Assembly: GCA_019745075.1 (NCBI GenBank)
Contig: JAIETR010000046.1
Span: 1 to 46,341, forward strand
Direction of reading: 5' to 3'
From: Qipengyuania sp.
GTDB lineage: Bacteria > Pseudomonadota > Alphaproteobacteria > Sphingomonadales > Sphingomonadaceae
Length of the DNA: 46,341 nucleotides
Under the pieces are notes generated by a model, which was given only the letters and a program-made list of their open reading frames with translations, had not been told where the DNA came from and did not search any database. This document shows, piece after piece, positions 8,777 through 16,460 of the stretch (position 1 is the stretch's first letter; each line of letters begins with the position of its first letter). Both the position numbers and the translations under genes were made by a program.

Positions 8777-10029
8777 TGCTTGAGCGGAGCCACCATCGGC
8801 CTCGGCACCGGCGGCTCGGCTTCGGTTTCATCGTCGCACTTCTCGCAGGTCTGTTCGGCGCGGTCCTGGCGCTGGGTCATTCGGCGGCGGCGCTCGGCAT
8901 CGGTCTCGCTCCGTTTCGTCCGTTGGGCGGCAGCTTCTTTTCTTACAAGGCGGGACAGGCGCAATATCTGCAACAGCTTCGCAGCGAGACGGACGCCGCC
9001 AGCATCCGGCGCGCTCTTCCGTTCGGGCGCAACATCCTGCAAAATTCACCGCTTTCGGCGCGCGCGGCGTGGCTGATCGGCGTGAGCCTGGAAGCTGCCG
9101 GCGATCGCCGGGGGGCCAGCGCGATGATGGCCCAGGCCGATAGGATTTCCAGACGGGAAAGCTTGCCGCAATCGTGGTTGGCGCAACAGGCGCTACGCAA
9201 CGGCGACGCGCCGCTGGCGATGAAATACTTGGACGTCATGCTCCGTACCGAGCCCGAGCTTAAGCCAGAGATTCTGCCTCGGATGAGCGGATTGCTCGCT
9301 GCGCCTGAGGGTGCCGCGCTGTTCCGGAAATACGCGGGGCCGCAAACCCACTGGTATCCTGATTTTCTGAAGGCCGCGGCCGAAACGCAAACCGATGCGA
9401 GGCCGGTGGCGCGCTTTCTTCTGACAAAGGGCGCCTATCTCCCCAGGGACAGCGTGTCCGTCGAAGCCTACCGCCTCATCCTGCGCCGCCTGGCCGATGC
9501 TGGCGACTATCCGGCCATGGTGTCCTTCTATCGCAAGCTGCCCGAAGCCCGGCCTGTCGGGCTTGCAAGCCTCGATCTTGAGAGTGCCAATTCCGCCATC
9601 TCCTACCCGCCATTGGACTGGGAGTTCGTTCAGTCCGCCGACCGGAATGCCAGTCTCGTGACGCTGGGCGAAGACTCGGTCGGGGTCGAGTTTTCCTCGG
9701 GCCCCGGCCTGGTGGCGACTTTGGCTCGCAAAGTGCTGATCGTGCGCGATGGCGCGTCCTTGAACTTCGATCTGATTTCGAGGACCGCCAACGATGGCTC
9801 GACCGCGCACTGGCGCGCATCCTGCGTGGCGGGTAGCGGCAATTCGTCGGCGACCCGGTCCGCCGAACTTTTCGCGGGTGAAATCCTGCGCCCCATCGCC
9901 TTCGATATGCCCGCGCGATGTCAGTTGGTCCTGATCGAGTTTGTCATGTCGGGCGGTGTGGGTCGCGATGTTGCGACGATGCTCGTCGGGAATCTGGACC
10001 TGAAATCGGGGCATTCGCGACCGCGCTGA
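8776..10029 (+). CDS. Membrane-anchored protein of unknown function in the export operon
   Basis: I do not recognise a named family. The 417-residue protein has a basic N-terminus (ERSHHRPRHRR), one membrane segment at about 15-40, and an extended, probably periplasmic, part. Residues about 60-270 are helical with TPR/Sel1-like spacing (for example RAAWLIGVSLEAAGDRRGASAMMAQADRI, here split by eye only); about 280-400 look beta-rich with two cysteines (near 349 and 384). It starts in the TGATG overlap with the kinase and ends in the TGATG overlap with the phosphoglycosyl transferase, so it is translated in step with both. A scaffold or assembly factor between kinase and initiating transferase is inference. 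Confidence 0.75.
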   Translation: MLERSHHRPRHRRLGFGFIVALLAGLFGAVLALGHSAAALGIGLAPFRPLGGSFFSYKAGQAQYLQQLRSETDAASIRRALPFGRNILQNSPLSARAAWLIGVSLEAAGDRRGASAMMAQADRISRRESLPQSWLAQQALRNGDAPLAMKYLDVMLRTEPELKPEILPRMSGLLAAPEGAALFRKYAGPQTHWYPDFLKAAAETQTDARPVARFLLTKGAYLPRDSVSVEAYRLILRRLADAGDYPAMVSFYRKLPEARPVGLASLDLESANSAISYPPLDWEFVQSADRNASLVTLGEDSVGVEFSSGPGLVATLARKVLIVRDGASLNFDLISRTANDGSTAHWRASCVAGSGNSSATRSAELFAGEILRPIAFDMPARCQLVLIEFVMSGGVGRDVATMLVGNLDLKSGHSRPR

Positions 10030-10655
10030 TGGCAAAGCGGCTGTTCGACATCATCCTTTCGCTCGCCACGCTAGTACTGCTGGCGCCGGTCATCGCGGCG
10101 GTGGGGGCGCTGGTGAGGGCAAGGCTGGGTTCGCCGGTACTCTTCCGGCAGGTCCGTCCGGGATTGCGGGCCCGACCCTTCGAGTTGCTAAAGTTCAGAA
10201 CGATGCTTCCTCCGAAACCCGGGCAAGAGGCGGTCACTTCGGACGCGGTTCGGATGACGCGTCTGGGGCGGCGCTTGCGTGCCCTGAGCCTAGATGAGCT
10301 GCCCAGCCTGTGGAACGTCTTGCGCGGCGATATGAGCCTGGTGGGACCGCGGCCGCTGCTTTGCGAATACCTTCCGCTGTATAGTCCCCACCAGGCGCGG
10401 CGGCACGAGGTGCGACCAGGCGTAACCGGCTGGGCCCAGGTGAACGGTCGCAATTCCCTCGACTGGGAGACCAAGTTCGACCTCGATGTGTGGTATGTCG
10501 ATAACAGGAGCTTCTGGTTGGATATCCGCGTCCTGGCGCTCACCGTCTTGCGCGTCTTGCGCCGCTCGAACATTTCGGCGCCCGGGCAGGCAACAATGAA
10601 GGCCTTCGGGGGAAACTCGCGGCCGAACGGCAATGCCAGAAGCTCGGACCACTGA
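10029..10655 (+). CDS. Initiating phosphoglycosyl transferase, small monotopic (PglC-like)
   Basis: Transfers the first sugar-1-phosphate from a UDP-sugar to undecaprenyl phosphate. The 208-residue protein is the minimal catalytic form: an N-terminal re-entrant hydrophobic helix (residues 8-28), FRQVRPGLRARPFELLKFRTM, the Asp89-Glu90 catalytic dyad (SLDELPSLWNVLRGDMSLVGPRPLL) and RPGVTGWAQVNGRN. It lacks the extra membrane domains of WcaJ/WbaP types. I start at the ATG at 10029, inside the TGATG overlap; an upstream in-frame GTG would add a Cys-rich non-homologous tail. The substrate is probably the product of the CapD-like enzyme. Confidence 0.88.
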   Translation: MAKRLFDIILSLATLVLLAPVIAAVGALVRARLGSPVLFRQVRPGLRARPFELLKFRTMLPPKPGQEAVTSDAVRMTRLGRRLRALSLDELPSLWNVLRGDMSLVGPRPLLCEYLPLYSPHQARRHEVRPGVTGWAQVNGRNSLDWETKFDLDVWYVDNRSFWLDIRVLALTVLRVLRRSNISAPGQATMKAFGGNSRPNGNARSSDH

Positions 10656-10760
10656 CTGGCGGGGGGGGCAGCGCTTGCGCTTCCGTGCCGCACGCATTCG
10701 TGGTTTGCGGTGACGGCGGGCCGACGGAAATCCCGCGCGACCGAACCCACATATCCTTTC

Positions 10761-10766
10761 CCTAGG
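10761..10766. repeat. Left target-site duplication of the IS (CCTAGG)
   Basis: CCTAGG directly abuts the left inverted repeat and is repeated exactly at 11759-11764. The palindromic core CTAG matches the NCTAGN target known for Bordetella IS481. Confidence 0.85.
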
Positions 10767-10789
10767 TGTTTGGCCCCAGCATGTGATGG
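10767..10789. repeat. Left terminal inverted repeat of the IS
   Basis: Matches the reverse complement of 11736-11758 at 22 of 23 positions; the mismatch is at 10773 (C against T). Confidence 0.85.
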
Positions 10790-10822
10790 TGTAATTTTGT
10801 CATCATCGCAGCGGAGGGCTCT

Positions 10823-11763
10823 ATGGGACAAGTTCTACACGGCAGCGCCAAGACCACGCACGCCATTCGAGGCGAGCTACAGCGATCGCAGGCTTCGGTC
10901 GCGCAGCTCGCGAAGCGCTTCGGGATCAACGAGAAGACGGTCCTGAAGTGGCGCAAGCGACAGTCGGTCGAGGACATGCCGATGGGGCCGAAGGAGCGCC
11001 GCAGCACGGTGCTGTCGCCGATGGAGGAGGCCGCGATCGTCGCGCTGCGCGTGCAAGCGCGGCTGCCACGGATATCGCGCTGAAAGACGTCATCCCGCAC
11101 CTGACGCGCTCATCCTTGCACCGCTGCCTCCAGCGTCACGGCATCTCCCGGTTGCCCAAGGCCGATCGCGAGAAGCCGAAGAAGTTCAAGGTGTACGAGA
11201 TCGGCTACTTCCACATCGACATCGCCGAACTGCGCCACGAAGGCTGCAAGGGCTTCCTCTACGTCGCTGTCGACCGCACCTCCAAGCTGGTGTTCGCCCG
11301 CATCTACCGCAGCGCCACCAAGCTCGCGGCGGCGGCCTTCCTCGAGGTTCTGGTCAAAACCGTGCTCTACCGGATCCACACCGTTCTCACCGACAACGGT
11401 GTCCAGTTCGTCCAGCTGGCTCGCGGCGGCAACCGGGGATGGCTCGTCCACATCTTCGAGCGCGTTTGCCGGGAGAACGGAATCGAGCACCGGCTCACCA
11501 AGCCCTATCATCCTTGGACCAACGGCCAGGCCGAGCGCATGGTCCGAACCATCAAGGACGCGACCGTCAAATCGTTCCATTACGCTTCGATCACCGAGTT
11601 GCGGCGCCATGTTCGCGACTGGCTCACCGCCTACAACTTCGCCAAGCAGCTCATGGCCCTCAGGTTCAAAACACCCTACGAAGCCATCGACGAACTCTGG
11701 AAATCAAAACCGGATGTCTTTATCGTCAAACCCAGCCATCACATGCTGGGACCAAACACCTAG
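10823..11763 (+). pseudogene. IS481-family transposase, frameshifted
   Basis: The first part (10823-11083) carries the helix-turn-helix (SVAQLAKRFGINEKTVLKW) and ends at a premature TGA after LPRISR. The rest reads on in another frame from about 11071 and carries the integrase core: YFHIDIAE (first Asp), TVLTDNGVQF (second Asp) and NGIEHRLT...HPWTNGQAERM (Glu). Compared with remembered homologues, which have about six residues between LP and the AL of the ALKDVIPHL-like motif, 8 bases remain where 18 are expected; a 10-base deletion would also give exactly the observed frame change. No slippery run is visible, so I call it inactive. The TAG stop (11761-11763) is supplied by the target duplication. 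Start ATG has a GGAGGG ribosome site. Confidence 0.85.
11736..11758. repeat. Right terminal inverted repeat of the IS
   Basis: Inverse partner of 10767-10789 with one mismatch; ends in ACA just before CCTAGG. Confidence 0.85.
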
Positions 11764-11764
11764 G
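11759..11764. repeat. Right target-site duplication of the IS (CCTAGG)
   Basis: Identical to 10761-10766. Its CTAG core provides the stop codon of the transposase on the plus strand and of hisF2 on the minus strand. Confidence 0.85.
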
Positions 11765-12566
11765 ACGGGGCGCCCTGCTGGTGGCGTTCCAATCCCTTGC
11801 GGCAGAGCGCCGCCTTGGCCGCCATGTCCGGGTAGTTTATGAGCACGGCCTTGCGAGCGCCCTTGAACACGAAGAGGCTCCCGGCCGCCGCGCCGACAAG
11901 CCCGCACTGGGCGATGAGCTCCTCGACATCGTCAAGCGATCCCGCGCCACCAAGGACGGTAAGAGGTACCCCGAGCTGTTCACGAAACTTCCTCGCCAGT
12001 TCGAGGTCGTAGCCCTGTTGCATGCCGTCGCGGTCGACCGAGTTGATCACGATCTCCCCCACCCCGGCCTCTTCCAGGCGTTTCGCGATATCCAGTGGCT
12101 TCACAGGGGCTCGGATCCGCGCATTTACAGTGACCACTTCCTCGGATTGATGGAACAAGGTGCTGTTCCGCTTGATGTCGATCACCGCCACCACGCTCTG
12201 CCGACCTAGGCGCTCGGCTATTCGCGTCACCAGGGTCGGATCATCGATCGCCGCCTTGCTGAGCGCGACCTTTTCCACTCCAAGGCTAATAATATGTTCC
12301 GCCTGTTCGACGGTCGTGATCCCGCCGCCGTAGCACAGCGGCATGCGGCACTCGGCCGCGAGGTTTTCTATCAGACGGTAATCCGGTTCGTGGTTCAGCG
12401 CGGTTGCATCAATGTCCACCGCGAACAATTCGTCGGCGTCCTTTTCGTTGAAGATCTTCACCGCATTGATGGGGTCGCCGACATATTTCGGACTATCGAA
12501 TCTGACGGTCTTAACCAATCCTCCATCGTGGATCAGCAAAGTCGGGATGATACGTGGCCGCAACAT
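11760..12566 (-). CDS. hisF2: HisF-like amidination protein (AglZ/HisF2/WbuZ type)
   Basis: A 268-residue (beta/alpha)8 barrel related to the cyclase half of imidazole-glycerol-phosphate synthase. In polysaccharide clusters these proteins pass ammonia from HisH to a WbpG-type enzyme that makes acetamidino sugars. Conserved barrel motifs include CYGGGIT (78-84), VDRDG and the second phosphate site GGAGS. Aligned with Thermotoga HisF, position 11 is Leu instead of the catalytic Asp, while Asp130 is kept (VAVIDIKR); this argues against a histidine-pathway role. It is the last gene of the minus-strand operon; 3 bases separate it from hisH. Its TAG stop lies in the IS target duplication, which restored the original stop. 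Confidence 0.88.
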   Translation of the reverse strand: MLRPRIIPTLLIHDGGLVKTVRFDSPKYVGDPINAVKIFNEKDADELFAVDIDATALNHEPDYRLIENLAAECRMPLCYGGGITTVEQAEHIISLGVEKVALSKAAIDDPTLVTRIAERLGRQSVVAVIDIKRNSTLFHQSEEVVTVNARIRAPVKPLDIAKRLEEAGVGEIVINSVDRDGMQQGYDLELARKFREQLGVPLTVLGGAGSLDDVEELIAQCGLVGAAAGSLFVFKGARKAVLINYPDMAAKAALCRKGLERHQQGAPS

Positions 12567-12569
12567 CCT

Positions 12570-13178
12570 CTAAAGCCTCGCAAAATTGCCAAGCAACTGC
12601 TGGCCGAAGTGATGACTTTTCTCGGGATGGAACTGGACCCCGAACACTTTGCCGCGACCCACCGCACAAGTGAAGTCGGCCCCATAGTGGGCCGAGGCAA
12701 TCACATCCTCGGGCGCCGCACTGTCGAAATAATACGAATGCAGGAAATAGAACCGCGAATCCTCGATGCCTTCGAACAAGCGATGCGGGGCACGGGACTG
12801 CACGGCGTTCCACCCCATGTGGGGGCTGGGCAGATGGCCACGCATAAGGTCGCGGATTGGACGTACGCGCCCAGGAATTAGGCCGAGTCCGCCGGCGACG
12901 CCCTCGTCGCTGCCATCAGCAAGCATCTGCATTCCGACACACACCCCGATGACATGGGTTTGGCCGCCCCGCGCCAGTTCATCAAGCGGCTGCCGGAAAC
13001 CGGAAAGTTCGAACTGGTGCATGGCGCGGTCGAAGGAGCCGACCCCAGGCAGGATCACATGGGTTGCCTCGACAATCTGGCCGGGATCAATCGCTCTTTG
13101 CGCCGCTATCCCTAAGCGCTTGTAAACATTGAGGAACGCTTGGACATTGCCGATCCCGTAATCGATGATCTGGATCAT
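12570..13178 (-). CDS. hisH: HisH-like glutamine amidotransferase for sugar amidination
   Basis: Class I glutaminase supplying ammonia to the HisF2/WbpG system. The 202-residue protein has the nucleophile elbow GVCVGMQ (Cys80) and the His184/Glu186 pair in GVQFHPEKS, completing the triad, plus the oxyanion region PGVGSF. I start at the ATG at 13178 (MIQIIDYGIGN), which overlaps the wbpG stop as ATGA and has a GAAGAGG ribosome site; 21 upstream in-frame residues are not conserved in character. As the cluster is polysaccharide-specific, histidine synthesis is unlikely to be its role. Confidence 0.88.
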   Translation of the reverse strand: MIQIIDYGIGNVQAFLNVYKRLGIAAQRAIDPGQIVEATHVILPGVGSFDRAMHQFELSGFRQPLDELARGGQTHVIGVCVGMQMLADGSDEGVAGGLGLIPGRVRPIRDLMRGHLPSPHMGWNAVQSRAPHRLFEGIEDSRFYFLHSYYFDSAAPEDVIASAHYGADFTCAVGRGKVFGVQFHPEKSHHFGQQLLGNFARL

Positions 13179-14329
13179 CGAAATAGCCTCTTCTCCAGCC
13201 CCAGCTTTTGCATGACCATTGCTCCGATGCCGATGGCCCACCGCTTATTCTTGTAGTCGTGATAGGTCTTGTTCGGTTCTTCGAAAATGGCCTGAAGATC
13301 GTCGATGCCGATGTTCAGTTTGTTGGCGACATATTCGAACTCACGCTCGAGAAAATGTTCGTCCATCTCCGGCCGGGCAATTCGCTCTAACGCATCCTCG
13401 CGACTCATCTGGCCGGTCATGACCAGGCTCGAGAAGTGTGCGCGCCGCTTCTCGTATCCGAACTTGCGGGGCATCCAGTAATCTTCATAGAATCGCGTGA
13501 AGCGGGATTCGTGGTGCTTGTGCTGGAATTTCTGCCAGCCGAAGCGCTCGCTTAGCTCCTTCTCGGCATCGGCCTTGATGTAGGGTACCAGGTTCAGCGG
13601 ACGGACGATCTGCATTCCCAGGACGCGCTGATAAAGGATCTTGTAGACCATTATATCGACGATCGGAAACGTCTCGAGAGGCCGGCTCCCGAACTTTCCA
13701 TGAATGTCTTCGATTAGGGTCTTGTCGATACCAGGATAGGCCCCCCATTCTTCGGGCTCTCGGCAGCACTCTGTGGAATAGTTTCCGCCCGTGATCACAT
13801 ATTTGATCCGGTTTTGCCTCGCGAACTTGTACAGTGCAGAAAAAAAGGCCGTGTCTTGGGGGAAATCCTGATCCGCGATCTGGGATTTCAGGAACGCCAG
13901 CTGAAGATCCTTCATTTCGCGCCAGTTTATGACCTCGGTGTGAAGCTCCATCTCGAGGCCGTCGACAAGCTTCTCGATATTGCCGACCGCCTGATCGGTG
14001 TTCCATCCCGCATCGACATGGAACAGCAGCGGGCGCAACTTCATTTTCTCGACCGCGACCAAGGTGGCGTAGCTGCTGTCCAGTCCGCCGCTCAGGCCGA
14101 TGATGCAGTCGAATTCCTTGCCCTTGCCGGCGGCGAGGATCTTGTCCGAGAGCTCTTGAAGCTCGCGCGCCCCGCGTTCATCGGTGTGCCAGCTCGGTGC
14201 GATGTTGGTCTCGAAATTCTGGCAGTATTCGCAGACCCCGTTCGCGTCGAATCGGATCTGCGGGTCTGAGGTATCCATGATGCAGCGCACGCAAATGCGA
14301 TACTCAGGCTCTTCGGATACTCGATGCAT
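13175..14329 (-). CDS. wbpG: N-acetyl sugar amidotransferase (WbpG/WbuX type)
   Basis: Predicted ATP-dependent enzyme that turns an N-acyl (acetamido) group of a nucleotide sugar into an amidine with ammonia from HisH/HisF2. The 384-residue protein has a zinc-type Cys13/Cys16 and Cys33/Cys36 set at the N-terminus, then a PP-loop (SGGLDSS, residues 80-86) and the family motifs HVDAGWNTDQAVGNIE, GGNYSTE and KILYQRVLG. Known examples act on ManNAc3NAcA (P. aeruginosa O5) or on L-FucNAc (E. coli O145). Both sugars, or a formyl version of the first, are made here, so the substrate is open. Confidence 0.9.
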   Translation of the reverse strand: MHRVSEEPEYRICVRCIMDTSDPQIRFDANGVCEYCQNFETNIAPSWHTDERGARELQELSDKILAAGKGKEFDCIIGLSGGLDSSYATLVAVEKMKLRPLLFHVDAGWNTDQAVGNIEKLVDGLEMELHTEVINWREMKDLQLAFLKSQIADQDFPQDTAFFSALYKFARQNRIKYVITGGNYSTECCREPEEWGAYPGIDKTLIEDIHGKFGSRPLETFPIVDIMVYKILYQRVLGMQIVRPLNLVPYIKADAEKELSERFGWQKFQHKHHESRFTRFYEDYWMPRKFGYEKRRAHFSSLVMTGQMSREDALERIARPEMDEHFLEREFEYVANKLNIGIDDLQAIFEEPNKTYHDYKNKRWAIGIGAMVMQKLGLEKRLFR

Positions 14330-14347
14330 GGAATGGAGTTACCTTCG

Positions 14348-15508
14348 TCAGGTCTGCTGCTGGCGGTAGAGGCGTGCTGCCAATAACCGATAATCCAGCA
14401 TTCGCAAGGCCAGCTCCAGCGAGGCGGAAGCCATGCGATCCAGGTCCGCGCGCGAGCATGACGCCAGCTCCGCCATGCGCCGTTCCAGGTCCTTACGATC
14501 TCCGACGAGCCAGCCGTTTCCAGCCAGGTAGGGGCCGTGGCTGGGCACGTCGTCAAGCAGAATGGCGCAGCGGCAGCATATCGCCATCTGCATCGTCGAG
14601 GATTGCGTCCCCGGCTGGCAATAGACATCGGCAGCGCACATCAGGGCGCGCAGCTCATCGCCGCTTTGCCAGCCCACCGCTGTGATGCGGTTGTCGCGGG
14701 CGATCAGGGCATCGACCTGTTCTGCGATCTGAGTATGAACGCGTCCAGCGATGACGAAGCGCAGCCGCTGATCGCTGGTTCGCGTGAATGCCTCGAGCGC
14801 CTCGATGAGTTTCTTGGAGCGATCCAGCTTGCCCGACTGAACGAGCATGATCGCATCGGGTGGAACCGCGAGTTCCTCTCGCTTCGCCCGGCGGAGGGCC
14901 GCGTAGTCTTCGTCGCCGGGAACCGTCCCGCCGAGAGGATAAAATTCGAGCTTATCCGCCGGCACGCCGTAGAAGTCCCGCATGAACTCCAGTGCGCTGA
15001 GATTGACAGGGAGCACCTTTGCGATCTGCGGAAGCGCGTGCAGTAGGATCGGACGGTAGTAGGCGTAGTGCAGCGCCCACTTCGAGACCAGACCTCGCGC
15101 GCTGTTCATGAAGTCTTCGTGCGAATCCACGAACAGCGTCACCTCGGGATGATCGCGGACGTATTTCGCAGCTGTCAGGATTTCGTAGCCGCAGGCGCTG
15201 TGAAACAGGATCACATCAGGTCGGAAAGCCTCGATCCGCCGGTAAATCGATCCGTGGATCCGCAGCTTGCGCATGACGGCGTGAGGCAAGAAGCGGGCGT
15301 AGGCGACCCGCTCGACCATGGCGCCGTCCCGCCCCAGATAGGCCGAAGGGCGACTGTAGAAGAGCGTCCCGTCGGTGGCGATTTGTTCGGTGGAGGCAAT
15401 AACGCGCACCTCGTGCCCATCCTCGACGTTCTGCCGAACGAGTTCGTTCTCCTGATAGGAGAACCCATCGACGTAGAAGTTGGACAGGCAGAGATGCAGG
15501 ATACGCAT
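14348..15508 (-). CDS. Glycosyltransferase, GT4-like
   Basis: GT-B fold transferase of 386 residues; no signal peptide. The N-terminal half opens MRILHLCLSNFYVDGFSYQ; the C-terminal half has the nucleotide-binding pattern VQSGKLDRSKKLIEALEAF and RFVIAGRVH, followed by DVYCQPGTQSSTMQMAI, where the usual family ExxxxxxxE is replaced by a less typical sequence. One base separates its start from the methyltransferase stop. It is the best candidate for adding the uronic acid to the growing repeat (inference by elimination, as WbuB is assigned to L-FucNAc). Confidence 0.8.
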   Translation of the reverse strand: MRILHLCLSNFYVDGFSYQENELVRQNVEDGHEVRVIASTEQIATDGTLFYSRPSAYLGRDGAMVERVAYARFLPHAVMRKLRIHGSIYRRIEAFRPDVILFHSACGYEILTAAKYVRDHPEVTLFVDSHEDFMNSARGLVSKWALHYAYYRPILLHALPQIAKVLPVNLSALEFMRDFYGVPADKLEFYPLGGTVPGDEDYAALRRAKREELAVPPDAIMLVQSGKLDRSKKLIEALEAFTRTSDQRLRFVIAGRVHTQIAEQVDALIARDNRITAVGWQSGDELRALMCAADVYCQPGTQSSTMQMAICCRCAILLDDVPSHGPYLAGNGWLVGDRKDLERRMAELASCSRADLDRMASASLELALRMLDYRLLAARLYRQQQT

Positions 15509-16354
15509 CTATCGGATCGGCTCTGCTCGGATGATCAACTGGCGATAGCGAGAAGTATAAGGCAGGCTGACCCGACTTTCACGGCCCAACAGCAGCTTGG
15601 CGGCATTCTTGGCCATCTGCGTAATCGTATCGGAGCGCTCGCGCACGACCATCGCGGGGGCATAGCCGATCGTTTCGAGATATCGGCGCAACTGAGGCTC
15701 GCCGGCGAAGGTCAGATGGTCAGGCAGGCCAAGCTCGTTGGGCAGGTCCGCGCGATTTTCGAGATCGGCGGTGTTACCGGTTTCGATCAGCAAGACGCCG
15801 CCGGGCTTCAGATTGGTCGCGACGGTGGCCAAAAATTGCCGGTAATCGGGAATGTGGCTGAACACATCCATGTTCGAAACGACATCGGCCTCGAACTGCC
15901 CCTCCTCGAGAAAGCGGTTGATGACTTCGAGGCCGCGGGCCTCCGCGCATTGGGCCTTGTGTGTCATCGGCTCTACCCCAATGACTTCACTGCCCGCCGG
16001 CAGGACTGACCGCGCCGCCTCCAGCATCTCTCCGTAGCCGCAGCCGACATCGACCCAGCGCAGCGGCTCCTGCTCGGCTATGCGGTCGGCAAAGAGGTGA
16101 CGGATCAGACGACGGTAGCGCGTTATCTTGGCGGGGATCCGGCGCGAGCGAACGTTGATGGGATGCTCTTCGAAGGTCTGTTGACCGGTCTCGACCGCAC
16201 CCGCGATGTAGCTTCCGACAGGGCGCGGATCGATATAGAGCATGCGGCAATCCTCGCATCGGACTACGTCGAACCCGGCCTCGCTGGCCCAGGGGTGGGA
16301 ATGCCGCGCGCCGCAGCAGGGGCAATCGACATGTTCCAAGGCTATTCGGGTCAT
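15509..16354 (-). CDS. Class I SAM-dependent methyltransferase with zinc ribbon
   Basis: The 281-residue protein starts with a four-cysteine ribbon (Cys11/Cys14 and Cys33/Cys36), then a Rossmann methyltransferase domain with SAM motif WVDVGCGYGEM (100-110) and DVVSNMDVFSHIPD. The ribbon-plus-MT layout is seen in sugar C- and O-methyltransferases of surface-glycan clusters, so methylation of a repeat-unit sugar is inferred. I start at the ATG at 16354 (MTRIALEHVDC); the upstream in-frame extension has no protein-like character. 106 gene-free bases separate it from wzy. Confidence 0.75.
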   Translation of the reverse strand: MTRIALEHVDCPCCGARHSHPWASEAGFDVVRCEDCRMLYIDPRPVGSYIAGAVETGQQTFEEHPINVRSRRIPAKITRYRRLIRHLFADRIAEQEPLRWVDVGCGYGEMLEAARSVLPAGSEVIGVEPMTHKAQCAEARGLEVINRFLEEGQFEADVVSNMDVFSHIPDYRQFLATVATNLKPGGVLLIETGNTADLENRADLPNELGLPDHLTFAGEPQLRRYLETIGYAPAMVVRERSDTITQMAKNAAKLLLGRESRVSLPYTSRYRQLIIRAEPIR

Positions 16355-16460
16355 TGTAGAAGTCCGTTTGAAGAATGTGTTCAGACAAGCGGTGCCGTAG
16401 GCGGCGATGCGCCTCGCCTGGCTTCGGGATGGCCCCAAGGATGACATCGCTAGGTTGGGC

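Larger units (their letters stand above)
10767..11758. mobile_element. IS481-family insertion sequence, 992 bases
   Basis: Bounded by 23-base terminal inverted repeats (10767-10789 and 11736-11758, one mismatch), which begin TGT and end ACA, and flanked by exact 6-base duplications CCTAGG. It encodes one DDE transposase in two frames. It sits between the 3' ends of the two convergent polysaccharide operons, so it disrupts no gene. Exact duplications suggest simple insertion with no later rearrangement at its ends. Confidence 0.9.

Noticed and set aside
11760-13178. Treating hisF2 and hisH as histidine biosynthesis genes
   Set aside because: Asp11 is missing in HisF2, wbpG is directly coupled, and no other his genes are present.
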